64,000 nucleotides of DNA from Sandaracinus amylolyticus (GTDB lineage Bacteria; Myxococcota_A; Polyangia; Polyangiales; Sandaracinaceae). Numbering within the stretch: position 1 is the stretch's first letter; every line of letters starts with the position of its first letter. The notes under the pieces are model-generated. The model was not told the DNA's origin. It did not search any database and was given only the letters and a program-made list of their open reading frames with translations. Shown here piece after piece: positions 9,610 through 18,118 of the stretch. The stretch spans positions 6,510,001-6,574,000 of the forward strand of contig NZ_CP011125.1 of NCBI RefSeq assembly GCF_000737325.1, given 5' to 3'. Made by a program: the position numbers and the translations under genes.

Positions 9610-9863
9610 GCCGGCAGCGCGGCGCGGGGTCGCTGACGATCGGCTCGCTGCGCGGTCTGCCGCAGCCGGCCTCGCGCGGAGCCGCGCCGCCGCCGCGGCA
9701 CCTGCCGATCGCGCGGCCGGCGGGCCCGCCTCCGAGCGCGCCGGCGATCGAAGGGACGCCGCTGCCGCCCAGCAAGCGCGGGCAGCGCTGCTGCCGCACC
9801 GGCTGCGCAGGGTGCCCGGTGGGCGAGGCCATCCGGCGCGCGCGGGCCCGCGGCACCACCTGA
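9606..9863 (+). CDS. Small Cys-rich protein with CC-x2-GC-x2-CP motif
   Basis: An 85-residue protein beginning at GTG, overlapping the SirB1-like stop (GTGA). The first 55 residues are Pro/Ala/Arg-rich and probably disordered. The C-terminus carries RCCRTGCAGCPVGEA, a cluster of four cysteines of the kind found in small DUF5522 or oxidoreductase-like metal-binding domains. The cysteine spacing suggests zinc or Fe-S binding, which is inference. The tight overlap supports it being a real gene. Confidence 0.55.
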   Translation: MSRQRGAGSLTIGSLRGLPQPASRGAAPPPRHLPIARPAGPPPSAPAIEGTPLPPSKRGQRCCRTGCAGCPVGEAIRRARARGTT

Positions 9864-9915
9864 TCGGCGCGATCGGGCTCGACGCGTCCGGAGCCCTGGT
9901 CTACCGTCGCGACGT

Positions 9916-10530
9916 ATGCGTCGGTGTGCGGCCGGGCTCGTCGCGATGCTCGCCGTGCTCGCGTCGGCCGCGGCGGGCTGCGGGCCTGCGATCCCGACGC
10001 GCTACGTGCTCGAGCGCGACATCGGCGACCTCTCGTATCGCCGTTACCAGCGCGTGCTCGACGTGGAGTTCCCGGTCGAAGGGAACGGCGCGGTGGGCCA
10101 CACCGCGACCTACGTGCGCCGCTCGAGCCGCGGCGAGATCCCGTACGTGAACGTGTTCGTCACGGTGTACGACGCGGCCCCGGGCTTGAGCGCGGAGATC
10201 CGCCGGCAGGTGCGCTCGCTCGGGAGCTACGACGTGTCGGTCGTCGACGTCGGCGGGCGCGCGTGGTCGCTCGACGGTGGTGAGGGCGATCGCTGGATGC
10301 TCTGGGTGTCCGGCAGCCGGGTGGTGAAAGTCGGCGGGGTCGCGGACGACTCCCTCGTACGCGCCGTGGTGAGCGAGTACATGGGCCTCTATCCGAGCGA
10401 CCTCGACGAGCGCGGTCGTGCGCGCGACGGCACGGCGAGCGCGGGGGACGCGAGCGAGCGAGCGGACGAGAGCGAGGATCTCGAGCTGCCGCGCTCGCTC
10501 GAGAGCGAGAGCGAAGCGGAGTCGCGTTGA
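9916..10530 (+). CDS. Predicted lipoprotein with acidic tail, function unknown
   Basis: A 204-residue protein with a lipoprotein-type signal (LAVLASAAAGC, lipobox AAGC at about 19-22). The middle 130 residues look like one compact periplasmic domain. The last 45 residues are a Glu/Ser/Asp-rich, probably disordered tail (SESEAES). I do not recognise the family. It starts 52 nt after the small Cys-rich gene and is followed by the hairpins at 10555-10620. Confidence 0.65.
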   Translation: MRRCAAGLVAMLAVLASAAAGCGPAIPTRYVLERDIGDLSYRRYQRVLDVEFPVEGNGAVGHTATYVRRSSRGEIPYVNVFVTVYDAAPGLSAEIRRQVRSLGSYDVSVVDVGGRAWSLDGGEGDRWMLWVSGSRVVKVGGVADDSLVRAVVSEYMGLYPSDLDERGRARDGTASAGDASERADESEDLELPRSLESESEAESR

Positions 10531-10554
10531 TCCGAACGCAACTCCGCGGGCGCG

Positions 10555-10583
10555 AATCGGTGGGAGGGAGGCTCCCGCCGATT
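10555..10583. repeat. Hairpin 1 upstream of the hisC-like gene
   Basis: AATCGG (10555-10560) and GGGAG (10562-10566) pair with CTCCC (10572-10576) and CCGATT (10578-10583), giving a 12-pair stem if the one G-U is counted, with a 5-nt loop. It shares the TCGGTGGGAGGGA sequence with the next hairpin. There is no T-run, so it may be an mRNA stem or a Rho-type end signal. Confidence 0.6.
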
Positions 10584-10596
10584 CACTCGGTGGGAG

Positions 10597-10620
10597 GGAG
10601 GGTCTGCGGACAGACCCTCC
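10597..10620. terminator. Hairpin 2, perfect 10-bp stem upstream of the hisC-like gene
   Basis: GGAGGGTCTG (10597-10606), loop CGGA, CAGACCCTCC (10611-10620). It ends 28 nt before the aminotransferase start. No T-run follows, so termination is uncertain; an mRNA leader structure is equally possible. Confidence 0.45.
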
Positions 10621-10648
10621 GGCAAGAAAGCGGCGAAGGAGACGACGA

Positions 10649-11749
10649 ATGAGCGACGCGATCCGAGAGCGGCTCCGGCCCGAGCTCGCGGCGCTGCATG
10701 CGTACGAGACGCCCGCCGCACCGGCGCGCATCCGCGTCGACGGCAACGAGAGCCCGTGGGCGCTGCCTGCGGAGGCGCGCGCGCGCATCGCCGAGGCGAT
10801 GGCGTCGATCGCGCTGCATCGGTATCCGGATCCGCGCTGCACGGCGCTGCGCGCGGCGCTCTCCGGCTACGTGGGCGCGAAGCCCGACGAGCTGGTGATC
10901 GGGGTCGGATCGGACGAGGTGATCTCGATCCTCGAGACCGCGATCGCGCGGCCGCGCGAAGGGCGCGCGCACGCGGTCGTGATGCACCCGGATCCGAGCT
11001 TCTCGATGTACGGGATCATCGGGCGCGGGCACGGCCACGCGGTGGTGAAGGTGCCGCTCGACGAGCGCTGGGATCTCGACGCGGACGTGTGGTCGCGCGC
11101 GATCGGCGAGCACCGTCCTTCGTTGATCTTCCTGCCGAGCCCGAACAACCCGACGAGCAACCGCTTCGACGAGCGCGTCGTGCGTCGCATCGTCGAGCAG
11201 GCGCACGATGCGCTCGTGGTGCTCGACGACGCGTACGTCGAGTTCTCGAGCGGAACGATCTCGCACGCGCTCTTCGAGCAGCACGACAACGTGGCGGTGC
11301 TGGGCACGCTCTCGAAGATCGGGCTCGCGGCGCTGCGCGTCGGCTGGGTGCGGGTGAAGCCGTGGCTCGCGCACGAGCTCGAGAAGGTGCGGCTCACGTA
11401 CAACATCCCGACTCCTTCGCAGGAGATCGCGACGCTCGCGCTCGGACCGCTGATGCCGATCCTGCGCGAGCAGATCGCGCTGGTGCGCGCCGAGCGATCG
11501 AAGCTGATCGCGGGGCTCGACGCGATCCCGGGGATCGCGGTCGATCCGAGCGACTCGAACTTCGCGCTCGTTCGGGTGGGGTCGCGCGCGGTCGAGATCG
11601 CGGCGCGGATGCACGCGGCGGGGGTGCAGGTGCGGACGTTCGCGGGGCACCCGCGGCTCGCGGAGCGGGTGCGGATCACGGTGGGCACGCCCGAGGAGAA
11701 CCACATCGTCCTCGCGGCGCTCGCCGACGCGATGCGCGGAGCGGCGTGA
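10649..11749 (+). CDS. hisC: Histidinol-phosphate aminotransferase family enzyme
   Basis: PLP-dependent fold-type I aminotransferase of the HisC subfamily, which converts imidazole-acetol phosphate and glutamate to histidinol phosphate. The 366-residue product carries the HisC N-terminal DGNESPW (Asn-Glu variant of LNENP), PSPNNPTSN at 163-171, DDAYVEF at 193-199 and the cofactor Lys223 in LSKIGLAALRVGW. The ATG at 10649 has AAGGAG at ideal spacing. No other his genes are near, and two exported-protein genes follow with ATGA overlaps, so a role with another aromatic or amino-alcohol phosphate is possible. HisC is the best call. Confidence 0.85.
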   Translation: MSDAIRERLRPELAALHAYETPAAPARIRVDGNESPWALPAEARARIAEAMASIALHRYPDPRCTALRAALSGYVGAKPDELVIGVGSDEVISILETAIARPREGRAHAVVMHPDPSFSMYGIIGRGHGHAVVKVPLDERWDLDADVWSRAIGEHRPSLIFLPSPNNPTSNRFDERVVRRIVEQAHDALVVLDDAYVEFSSGTISHALFEQHDNVAVLGTLSKIGLAALRVGWVRVKPWLAHELEKVRLTYNIPTPSQEIATLALGPLMPILREQIALVRAERSKLIAGLDAIPGIAVDPSDSNFALVRVGSRAVEIAARMHAAGVQVRTFAGHPRLAERVRITVGTPEENHIVLAALADAMRGAA

Positions 11750-12513
11750 TGCGCGCGCTGATCATCGTCGCGTTGATCGTGGCGTCGATCCCAGCGCGGA
11801 CACACGCGCAGGACGTCGAGACGGCGATCGAGGCCGATGCGGAAGCCGTGCGAGCCGACGTCGAGGCGCCCGCGCCGGACGAGCTGCCCGAGGGCGCCGA
11901 CTTCGGACCGGCGATCCTGGTGTCGCCGCGCGAGCTGACGCCGGCTGAGCAGCGGCGCGAGCGCGCGCGCCGTTACGACGCGACCGAGCCGCTGATGCCG
12001 ACGACGTTCCAGATCTTCGTGAGCGGCGGCGTGCCGCTGCGCGCGTCGCTCGACGACGCGCTGGAGGCGCATCGGTACGGGAGCTCGCCGGTGCTCTTCG
12101 CAGGCGACTTCACGCTGATGACGCGCATCGCGGAGTGGCTCTGGCTCGGCGGCCGCGTGGGCGCGCGCGGGCGCGGCTGGGGCAGCAACAACAGCGCTCC
12201 CGCGGTGGGGGGCGGCATCGACGCGCTCGCGGTGGCGCACGTGCGCGCGCACCTCGGGCCGATCGTCGATCTCGGTGCGGTGCTCGGCGTCGGGCTCGGC
12301 TGGGGCGGCGTGTCGATCCAGGGCGCGGGCACGTGGGCGTTCGCGCCGCGGCTCTCGGGCTACGCGCAGGTCGGGTTCCGCGTGGCGCAGGGCGTGCGCA
12401 TCGGGGCGCGCGTCGGATGGGACTGGTTCTCCATGTACGACCTCGATCGCTACGGGAGTGATCTCGAGCTCGGCGGACCGCTGCTCGGGATCGGGCTCGA
12501 GGTGCGCCGATGA
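11749..12513 (+). CDS. Exported protein, probable small outer-membrane beta-barrel
   Basis: A 254-residue protein with signal peptide (LIIVALIVASIPARTHAQ). Residues 20-75 are acidic, then a glycine- and aromatic-rich region alternates polar and hydrophobic residues (WLWLGGRVGARGRGWG, ISGYAQVGF-like strands) and ends in GIGLEVRR. That pattern suggests an outer-membrane barrel. No family is recognised. Start overlaps the aminotransferase stop (ATGA), and its own stop overlaps the next gene the same way. Confidence 0.65.
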   Translation: MRALIIVALIVASIPARTHAQDVETAIEADAEAVRADVEAPAPDELPEGADFGPAILVSPRELTPAEQRRERARRYDATEPLMPTTFQIFVSGGVPLRASLDDALEAHRYGSSPVLFAGDFTLMTRIAEWLWLGGRVGARGRGWGSNNSAPAVGGGIDALAVAHVRAHLGPIVDLGAVLGVGLGWGGVSIQGAGTWAFAPRLSGYAQVGFRVAQGVRIGARVGWDWFSMYDLDRYGSDLELGGPLLGIGLEVRR

Positions 12514-13049
12514 GGCGCGTGATCGTGATCGCGTCGCTCGCGGCGTCGCTCGTCGGGTGCCCTGCCCCCGACGACGAGTCGGCGATCTACGTCGAGGACT
12601 TCGAGACGACGTGCGACGGCACGCCGTGCGGATGGGCGCAGATCACGGGCGCCGAGGATGGCGCGAGCTACGTGGAGACGCTGCCGGGCGATCACGGGCT
12701 GCAGCTCGTCGGGCGCGACGTCACGGTGCGCGGCGGGACCGACGAAGCGTCGCAGTCGATGATCAGCACGCAGCTGCTCGCGCGCGCGAACGCGCGCTGC
12801 GATCTCGGATCGCACCTCGTGATGCGCGCGACCATCGCGCTGCAGGACGCGAACACGCTGACGTACGAAGCGGAGCTCGTGCCCGACGTGACGTGGACGA
12901 GCGCGACGCGCGATCAGAACATGCGCGTCGTCGAGGTGGCGAGCCCGCCCTGGCAGATCGAGCGCGTGCTCGGCGTCAGCCTGCGCAAGGAAGGCGACGG
13001 GAGCTGCGAGGTGGACTATCTCGCGATTCGCTCGCTGCGCACGTTCTGA
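12510..13049 (+). CDS. Predicted lipoprotein, function unknown
   Basis: A 179-residue protein with a clear lipobox (ASLVGC, Cys17) after a short hydrophobic signal. The mature part resembles a jelly-roll or carbohydrate-binding-like beta domain (FETTCDGTPCGWAQITG, then regular beta-type alternation) with paired cysteines. This domain guess is weak. Overlaps the preceding exported protein by 4 nt, so the aminotransferase, barrel-like protein and lipoprotein form one unit. Confidence 0.65.
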   Translation: MRRVIVIASLAASLVGCPAPDDESAIYVEDFETTCDGTPCGWAQITGAEDGASYVETLPGDHGLQLVGRDVTVRGGTDEASQSMISTQLLARANARCDLGSHLVMRATIALQDANTLTYEAELVPDVTWTSATRDQNMRVVEVASPPWQIERVLGVSLRKEGDGSCEVDYLAIRSLRTF

Positions 13050-13111
13050 TCGCGCACCGGCGCCGCGAGGCACGACCCCTGCGTCTCGATGAAGACGACG
13101 GGAGAGTGCTC

Positions 13112-14047
13112 ATGGCGACGATGAGAGCGGTGCGCTTCCACGAGTACGGCGGGCCCGAGGTGCTGCGCTACGAAGAAGTGCCTCGGCCCCAGCCGCGCGC
13201 CGGCGAGATCCTGGTGCGCGTGCACGCCGCGGCGGTGAACCCGATCGACTGGAAGATCGCGGCGGGCGCGTATCGGCTGCCGCTGCCGCACGTCGCAGGG
13301 CGCGACTTCTCGGGCGTCGTGGTCGGCATCGGCGAAGGGGTCGCGGACTTCACGCTCGGCGACGAGGTGTTCGGCAAGCACGACGGAGCGGACGCGGAGC
13401 TCGTCGTGGTGCGGCCCGACGAGATCGCGGAGAAGCCTCCGGGGCTCGACCACGCACGTGCGGCCGCGCTGCCGACCGCCGGGCTGACCGCGTGGCAAGC
13501 GCTGTTCGAGCTGGACGGCACGCCGACGCTCGACGTGCAGCCGGGGCAGAGCGTGCTGATCCACGGCGCTGCGGGCGGGGTCGGAACGTTCGCGGTGCAG
13601 CTCGCGAAGTGGCGAGGCGCGAGGGTGATCGCCACGGCGCGCGCGGTCCACGAGGCGTATCTGCGCAGCATGGGCGCGGACGTGGTCGTCGACTACACGC
13701 AGGCGCGCTTCGAGGACGTGGCGCGCGACGTGGACGGGGTCCTCGACACGATCGGCGGTGCGACCCAGCTGCGCTCGTACGACGTGATCCGACGAGGTGG
13801 CGCGCTCGTGTCGCTCGTCGGGCTCGCGTCGGGCTCGGAGCAGCGCGCGGCGGAGCGCGGCGTTCGCGCGACGGGCATCGTGTCGAAGACGTCGCGCCGC
13901 GTGCTCGAGGAGCTCGCGCGTCGGGTCGAGGACGGAGCCCTCGACGTCGAGATCTCGGCGCGCTTCCCGCTCGGCCAGGCGCGCGAGGCGTTCGCGCGGA
14001 GCCGCGAGGGGCACACGCAAGGGAAGATCATCCTCGACGCGTCGTGA
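13112..14047 (+). CDS. NADP-dependent quinone oxidoreductase-like MDR enzyme
   Basis: Medium-chain dehydrogenase/reductase without the zinc sites, of the quinone oxidoreductase type; members reduce quinones or enals with NADPH. The 311-residue product shows the GroES-like N-terminal domain (RFHEYGGPEVLRYEEVP, VNPIDWKIAAG) and the Rossmann motif HGAAGGVGTFAVQLA near 152-167. The C-terminal HTQGKIIL is typical of the subgroup. The structural zinc cysteines are absent. ATG at 13112 follows GGGAGAG. A perfect 12-bp hairpin follows the gene. Confidence 0.87.
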   Translation: MATMRAVRFHEYGGPEVLRYEEVPRPQPRAGEILVRVHAAAVNPIDWKIAAGAYRLPLPHVAGRDFSGVVVGIGEGVADFTLGDEVFGKHDGADAELVVVRPDEIAEKPPGLDHARAAALPTAGLTAWQALFELDGTPTLDVQPGQSVLIHGAAGGVGTFAVQLAKWRGARVIATARAVHEAYLRSMGADVVVDYTQARFEDVARDVDGVLDTIGGATQLRSYDVIRRGGALVSLVGLASGSEQRAAERGVRATGIVSKTSRRVLEELARRVEDGALDVEISARFPLGQAREAFARSREGHTQGKIILDAS

Positions 14048-14075
14048 CGCGGGCGCGCACGCCGCGAACGCGCAA

Positions 14076-14103
14076 CGCCCGGCGTGATCGCTCACGCCGG
14101 GCG
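14076..14103. terminator. 12-bp hairpin between oxidoreductase gene and ftsZ
   Basis: Stem 14076-14087 pairs perfectly with 14092-14103 around the loop TCGC. It sits between two convergent genes and could end transcription from both sides. The T-run is poor on both strands. Confidence 0.6.
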
Positions 14104-14124
14104 CCGCTTCGTTCGTGACGTCGA

Positions 14125-15426
14125 TCAGTCGTGGTGCGCGGCTGCGCGGCGCAGGTACGCCGGGATGTCGAGCGTCGCCTCGTCGGCGAGGGCCGCGGGG
14201 CCGAACGCGCGACCCGAGACGCGCAGCTCGGGCAGCGTCGCCTGCTCGGGCTGCTCGCGCGTCGTGCTCACGCGCGGCGCGGGCGCCGAGTTGCGACGCG
14301 CGGCGCGCGCCTCGACCGGCGCGGGCTGCTGCTGCGGAACGAGCGCCTTGAGCGCCATCTGCGGCTGCATCGACGGGCGGTGCCCCGGGATCGTCAGCGG
14401 CAGCGAGGTGCGCGAGGTGCGCGCCGCCGTCGCCGACGCCACGACCTCCTGCATCTCCGAGCTGTCGGTCTCGAAGCCCGTCGCGATCGCGGTGACCTTC
14501 ACCACGTCGCCCATGTCGGGGTCCGTGAGCAGGCCGAAGATGATGTTCGCGTCCTCGTGCGCCGCCTGCTGCACCAGCGACGCCGCCTCGTTGATCTCCT
14601 TGAGGCGCACGTCGGGCCCCGCGGTGAAGTTGAGGAGGATCCCCATCGCGCCGTCGATCGAGATGTCGTCGAGCAGCGGCGAGTTGATCGCCATCTCCAC
14701 CGCGTCGAGCGCGCGGCGATCACCGCGGCCGTAGCCGGTGCCCATCAGCGCGCGGCCCTGGCCGCTCATGATCGTCTTCACGTCGGCGAAGTCGACGTTG
14801 ATGACGCCGCTGACCGTGATGAGATCGCTGATGCCGCGAACCGCCTGGACGAGCACGTCGTCGGCGCGCTTGAACGCCTCGAGGATCGACAGGTCGTCGT
14901 CGAGGTTCATCAGCTTCTGGTTGGGGATCGTGATGATCGTGTCGACCGACGCGGCGAGCTCGCGGATGCCCTGCTCCGCGTTCTTCATCCGGCGCTTGCC
15001 CTCGAAGAGGAACGGACGCGTCACGACGCCGACGGTGAGGATGCCGAGGTCACGCGCGATCTGCGCGATGATCGGCGCCGCGCCGGTGCCGGTGCCGCCG
15101 CCCATGCCGGCGGTGACGAAGACCATGTCGGCGCCCGCGAGCGCCTCCTGGATGCGCTCCATCTCCTCGAGCGCCGCCTTCTTGCCGACGTCGGGGTTCG
15201 CGCCCGCGCCGAGGCCGCGCGTCAGCGCCGAGCCGAGCTGCACCTTCGACGGCGCGAGGCTCTGCTCGAGCGCCTGCGTGTCGGTGTTCGCCGCGATGAA
15301 CTCGACGCCCTCGAGCCCGCTCTGGATCATCGTCTGGAGCGCGTTTCCGCCGCCACCACCGACGCCGACGACCTTGATCCGGGCCTGCATCTCCGCGTCG
15401 TCCGCGAACTCGATGTGGAATCCCAT
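14125..15426 (-). CDS. ftsZ: Cell division protein FtsZ
   Basis: Tubulin-like GTPase that polymerises into the division ring. The 433-residue product shows the tubulin signature GGGTGTG at 109-115, the N-terminal [10 protein letters not shown] at 21-30 and the T7-loop NVDFAD at 210-215, which completes the GTPase site of the next subunit. The variable linker is about 100 residues and ends in the conserved C-terminal peptide DIPAYLRR, the FtsA-binding tail. The ATG at 15426 is preceded by GGGAGG; longer in-frame starts would add an unrelated Arg/Gly-rich segment. It is last in the murC-ftsQ-ftsA-ftsZ order and separated from ftsA by 136 nt. Confidence 0.97.
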   Translation of the reverse strand: MGFHIEFADDAEMQARIKVVGVGGGGGNALQTMIQSGLEGVEFIAANTDTQALEQSLAPSKVQLGSALTRGLGAGANPDVGKKAALEEMERIQEALAGADMVFVTAGMGGGTGTGAAPIIAQIARDLGILTVGVVTRPFLFEGKRRMKNAEQGIRELAASVDTIITIPNQKLMNLDDDLSILEAFKRADDVLVQAVRGISDLITVSGVINVDFADVKTIMSGQGRALMGTGYGRGDRRALDAVEMAINSPLLDDISIDGAMGILLNFTAGPDVRLKEINEAASLVQQAAHEDANIIFGLLTDPDMGDVVKVTAIATGFETDSSEMQEVVASATAARTSRTSLPLTIPGHRPSMQPQMALKALVPQQQPAPVEARAARRNSAPAPRVSTTREQPEQATLPELRVSGRAFGPAALADEATLDIPAYLRRAAAHHD

Positions 15427-15501
15427 GTTGCCTCCCGTGCCCTTTTCTCTCTGGCCCTCTCCCCGGGTTCGCCCTCCGCGGGAAGCGAGCATGTCTCGCG
15501 A

Positions 15502-15530
15502 ACTGCCCAGCACTGCCGGTACTGGGCAGT
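15502..15530. promoter_or_regulatory. 9-bp inverted repeat in the ftsA-ftsZ gap
   Basis: ACTGCCCAG (15502-15510) and CTGGGCAGT (15522-15530) with 11 nt between. It lies 75-105 nt upstream of the ftsZ start in the only sizable gap before ftsZ. It may be an operator or an mRNA stem; no T-run follows on the minus strand. Confidence 0.4.
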
Positions 15531-15562
15531 CGATATCGTATCGATCGTGGTTTTGCCCGGAC

Positions 15563-16828
15563 TCAGAACACCTCGCGGAACCACGCGCCGAGGCGCGCGC
15601 CCCACGTCGGTCCGGCGGGCACCGCGATGGAGCGATCCATCGCGTGCCGGTGCGCGCTCGTCACCACGCTGCTGCGCAGCTTCTCCGCGCCGTACTTCAC
15701 GAGGCCCACGCCGGTCGCGTAGGCGGGGCTCTTCACGACGTCCATCAGGCCGCCGACGCCGGTCGGCGCGCCGCGACGCACCGGCAGGCCGAGGATCTGC
15801 TCGGCGAGCTCGGGCATCCCGTCGAGCATCGTGGTGCCGCCGGTGACGACGACGCCCGCGCCGAGGAGATCGCGGTAGTTGCCCTGATCGATCGTGTACG
15901 CGACCGCCTGGAAGAGCTCCTCGACGCGCGGCTCGATGATCTGGCAGAGCTGCTGGCGCGGCATGACGCGCGGGGCGCGACCGCCGACGCTCGGGACTTC
16001 GATCGTCGCCTCGGGGTCGACCATCACCGGGCTCGCGCAGCCGTACTTGATCTTCACGCGCTCGGCCTCGGCGATCGGAGTGCGGAGGCAGGTCGCGATG
16101 TCGTTCGTGAAGCTCGTCCCGCCGATCGGAATCACGCTCGTGTGCACGACCGCGCCGTTCACGTAGACGACGATGTCGGTGGTGCCGCCGCCGATGTCGA
16201 CGAGCGCGACGCCGAGCTCCTTCTCGTCCTCCTGCAGGACCGCGTGAGCGCTCGCGAGCGGCTCGAGCACGACCTCCGCGACGTGCAGGTCGCAGCGCTC
16301 GGCGCACTTGATGATGTTCTGCACGCTGGTCGTCGCCGCGGTCACGAGGTGGACGTGCGCCTGGAGGCGGACGCCGCTCATGCCGATCGGCTCCTTGATG
16401 CAGTCCTGCTCGTCGACGATGTACTCCTGCGGGAGCACGTGGATGACCTGGCGATCGCTGGTCAGCGGGATCGCGCGCGCCTGATCGAGCACGCGCGCGA
16501 CGTCGTCGGCGGTGACCTCGCGGTTCGCGATCGCGGCGACGCCGTCCTTGTTCATCCCGCGGACGTGCGAGCCCGCGATGCCGGCGTAGACCGAGCGGAT
16601 CTCGACGCCGGCCATCGTCTCGGCCTGCTCGATCGCGCCGCGGATCGCCTGCACGGTCGTCTCGATGTTCACCACGACGCCGCGGCGCAGGCCGCGCGAG
16701 GGGACCGAGCCGACGCCGATGATGTCGAGGCCGTCGTCGGTGACCTCGGCGACGATCGCACAGACCTTCGTCGTCCCGAGGTCCAGCCCGGCGATGATCT
16801 CGTTCTCGGTGCCGTGGTTGCTCGCCAT
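15563..16828 (-). CDS. ftsA: Cell division protein FtsA
   Basis: Actin-like ATPase that anchors FtsZ to the membrane and recruits late division proteins. The 421-residue product has phosphate-1 motif [17 protein letters not shown], phosphate-2 [13 protein letters not shown] and the adenosine motif [13 protein letters not shown]. The last 15 residues ([13 protein letters not shown]) form the amphipathic membrane-targeting helix. The ATG at 16828 is preceded by CGGAG; upstream in-frame codons give an unrelated Arg-rich extension. It follows ftsQ after a 279-nt gap holding a large inverted repeat. Confidence 0.96.
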   Translation of the reverse strand: MASNHGTENEIIAGLDLGTTKVCAIVAEVTDDGLDIIGVGSVPSRGLRRGVVVNIETTVQAIRGAIEQAETMAGVEIRSVYAGIAGSHVRGMNKDGVAAIANREVTADDVARVLDQARAIPLTSDRQVIHVLPQEYIVDEQDCIKEPIGMSGVRLQAHVHLVTAATTSVQNIIKCAERCDLHVAEVVLEPLASAHAVLQEDEKELGVALVDIGGGTTDIVVYVNGAVVHTSVIPIGGTSFTNDIATCLRTPIAEAERVKIKYGCASPVMVDPEATIEVPSVGGRAPRVMPRQQLCQIIEPRVEELFQAVAYTIDQGNYRDLLGAGVVVTGGTTMLDGMPELAEQILGLPVRRGAPTGVGGLMDVVKSPAYATGVGLVKYGAEKLRSSVVTSAHRHAMDRSIAVPAGPTWGARLGAWFREVF

Positions 16829-16912
16829 GATCGCTCCGATGTAGCGACGTCTACACGGCTGATCTGACGGGCACAAAAAAACTGCACGCGCTTCGTCGAT
16901 CTGCGAGCGGTG

Positions 16913-17093
16913 GAACAGCCGTGCACGGGCACGTGGCACGTGCACGTGGACGATTCACGACGCGGATCTCGAGATCGACGGCGCGTCGGCACAGCGCTGC
17001 TGCGTCATGCAATGCGCGCGGGCACAAGGCCTCGAGCAACCGCGTCGTGACTCGTACACGTGCACGTGCCACGTGCCACGTGCACGGCTGTTC
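16913..17093. repeat. 61-nt inverted repeat between ftsQ and ftsA
   Basis: Left arm 16913-16973 and right arm 17031-17093 are near-perfect reverse complements (about 90% by eye), with 57 nt between. The core 21 bases at 16929-16949 match the reverse complement of 17057-17077 exactly, and both arms repeat CACGTG/CACGTGC units and end in CTCGAG inside. In RNA it would fold into a long stem of about 60 pairs. It fills the 279-nt gap between the ftsQ stop (17108) and ftsA start (16828); a T-run on the minus strand lies 30-40 nt past the stem at 16881-16875. Confidence 0.8.
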
Positions 17094-17107
17094 GCTCCGG
17101 AGCCCGC

Positions 17108-18118
17108 TCAGCGAACGCGAACGGTCACCCGGTCCGGCCTCCGCACGTTGTCGAGGTAGACGTACGCCGGTCTCGCCTGTCGCTGGCCGAGCTCGTCGAG
17201 CACGCGGCGCAGGCGGTCGAGCTTCGCGCGGTACGGGCCGTGGCCGAGCCTCACCTCGGTCGCGTCGTCGCCGATGCGCAGCGTGAGCGCGTCGTCGGCC
17301 TCGACGTGGATCTCGCCGATCGGCTCGCGACGCCAGAGGCCCGCGGCGCGCCAGTCCGAGAGCAGCGCGACGATGCCGAGCAGGACGCGCGTGCGGAACG
17401 CGCGATCGGTCGTGAAGCGCTCGCGCGCGATGCCGGTGATCACCGGCAGATCGATGGGATCGCCGCTCTCGGCACGCTTGAACACCGCGCCTTCCGCGTC
17501 GACGAGCCACGCGTCCTCGAGCATCAGGATCGCGGCCGCGCTGCGCTCGCGGATCACGATCGACCAGCGACCCGGCAGGCGACGGCGCACCTCGGCCTCG
17601 GCGATCCACGGATGCGCGAGCAGCGCGGCGCGGGCCTCGTCGGGAGAGCGCTCGAACACGTTGCGGCCCACCGCGATGCCCGCGGCGGCTTCGACGTCGG
17701 CGCGCGTGAGGCGCGACGCGCCCTCGAGCTCGATCTCGCTCGTCGCGAACGCGGGCGAGGTGCGCACGTGCTGCTCGACGACGCGGAAGAGCGCGACCGC
17801 AGCGACGATCGCGAGCGCGACGACGAGGATGCGGAACAGGATGGTCGCGGGTTTGCGCAGACGCTCGAGGCGCGCGCCCAGCTTCGTGCGCAGCGCCGTG
17901 AAGCGCTGCTTCAGCGACGGTCGGGGCGCGACCGGTGCGGGCAGCGACGGGCTCGACGTCGTGCCGTCACGTGGCGCGGTGCGGCGGTTGCGCGGTGTGC
18001 TCGGCGCCGGAGCGGCCGGTCGCGCGATCCGTCGCGCGCCGCTCTTCTCGCGCGCGTCACTCTGCCCGTCGACGGAGCGATGCGCCTCGCGATCGTCGCG
18101 GCGCTGCGCGATCTTCAT
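17108..18118 (-). CDS. ftsQ: Cell division protein FtsQ
   Basis: Single-pass inner-membrane divisome protein that links early and late division proteins through its periplasmic part. The 336-residue product has a long, basic, Pro/Arg-rich cytoplasmic tail (1-90), one membrane helix at about 91-111 and a POTRA domain at about 124-192 ([19 protein letters not shown] to [18 protein letters not shown]). The FtsQ beta domain follows to the end. The ATG at 18118 overlaps the murC stop by 4 nt. The N-terminal tail is longer than in E. coli, as is common in delta-type bacteria. Confidence 0.92.
   Translation of the reverse strand: MKIAQRRDDREAHRSVDGQSDAREKSGARRIARPAAPAPSTPRNRRTAPRDGTTSSPSLPAPVAPRPSLKQRFTALRTKLGARLERLRKPATILFRILVVALAIVAAVALFRVVEQHVRTSPAFATSEIELEGASRLTRADVEAAAGIAVGRNVFERSPDEARAALLAHPWIAEAEVRRRLPGRWSIVIRERSAAAILMLEDAWLVDAEGAVFKRAESGDPIDLPVITGIARERFTTDRAFRTRVLLGIVALLSDWRAAGLWRREPIGEIHVEADDALTLRIGDDATEVRLGHGPYRAKLDRLRRVLDELGQRQARPAYVYLDNVRRPDRVTVRVR

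Noticed and set aside
16851..17609. Minus-strand open frame covering the ftsQ-ftsA gap
   Set aside because: It reads ftsQ out of frame and has no family features; the gap holds an inverted repeat instead.
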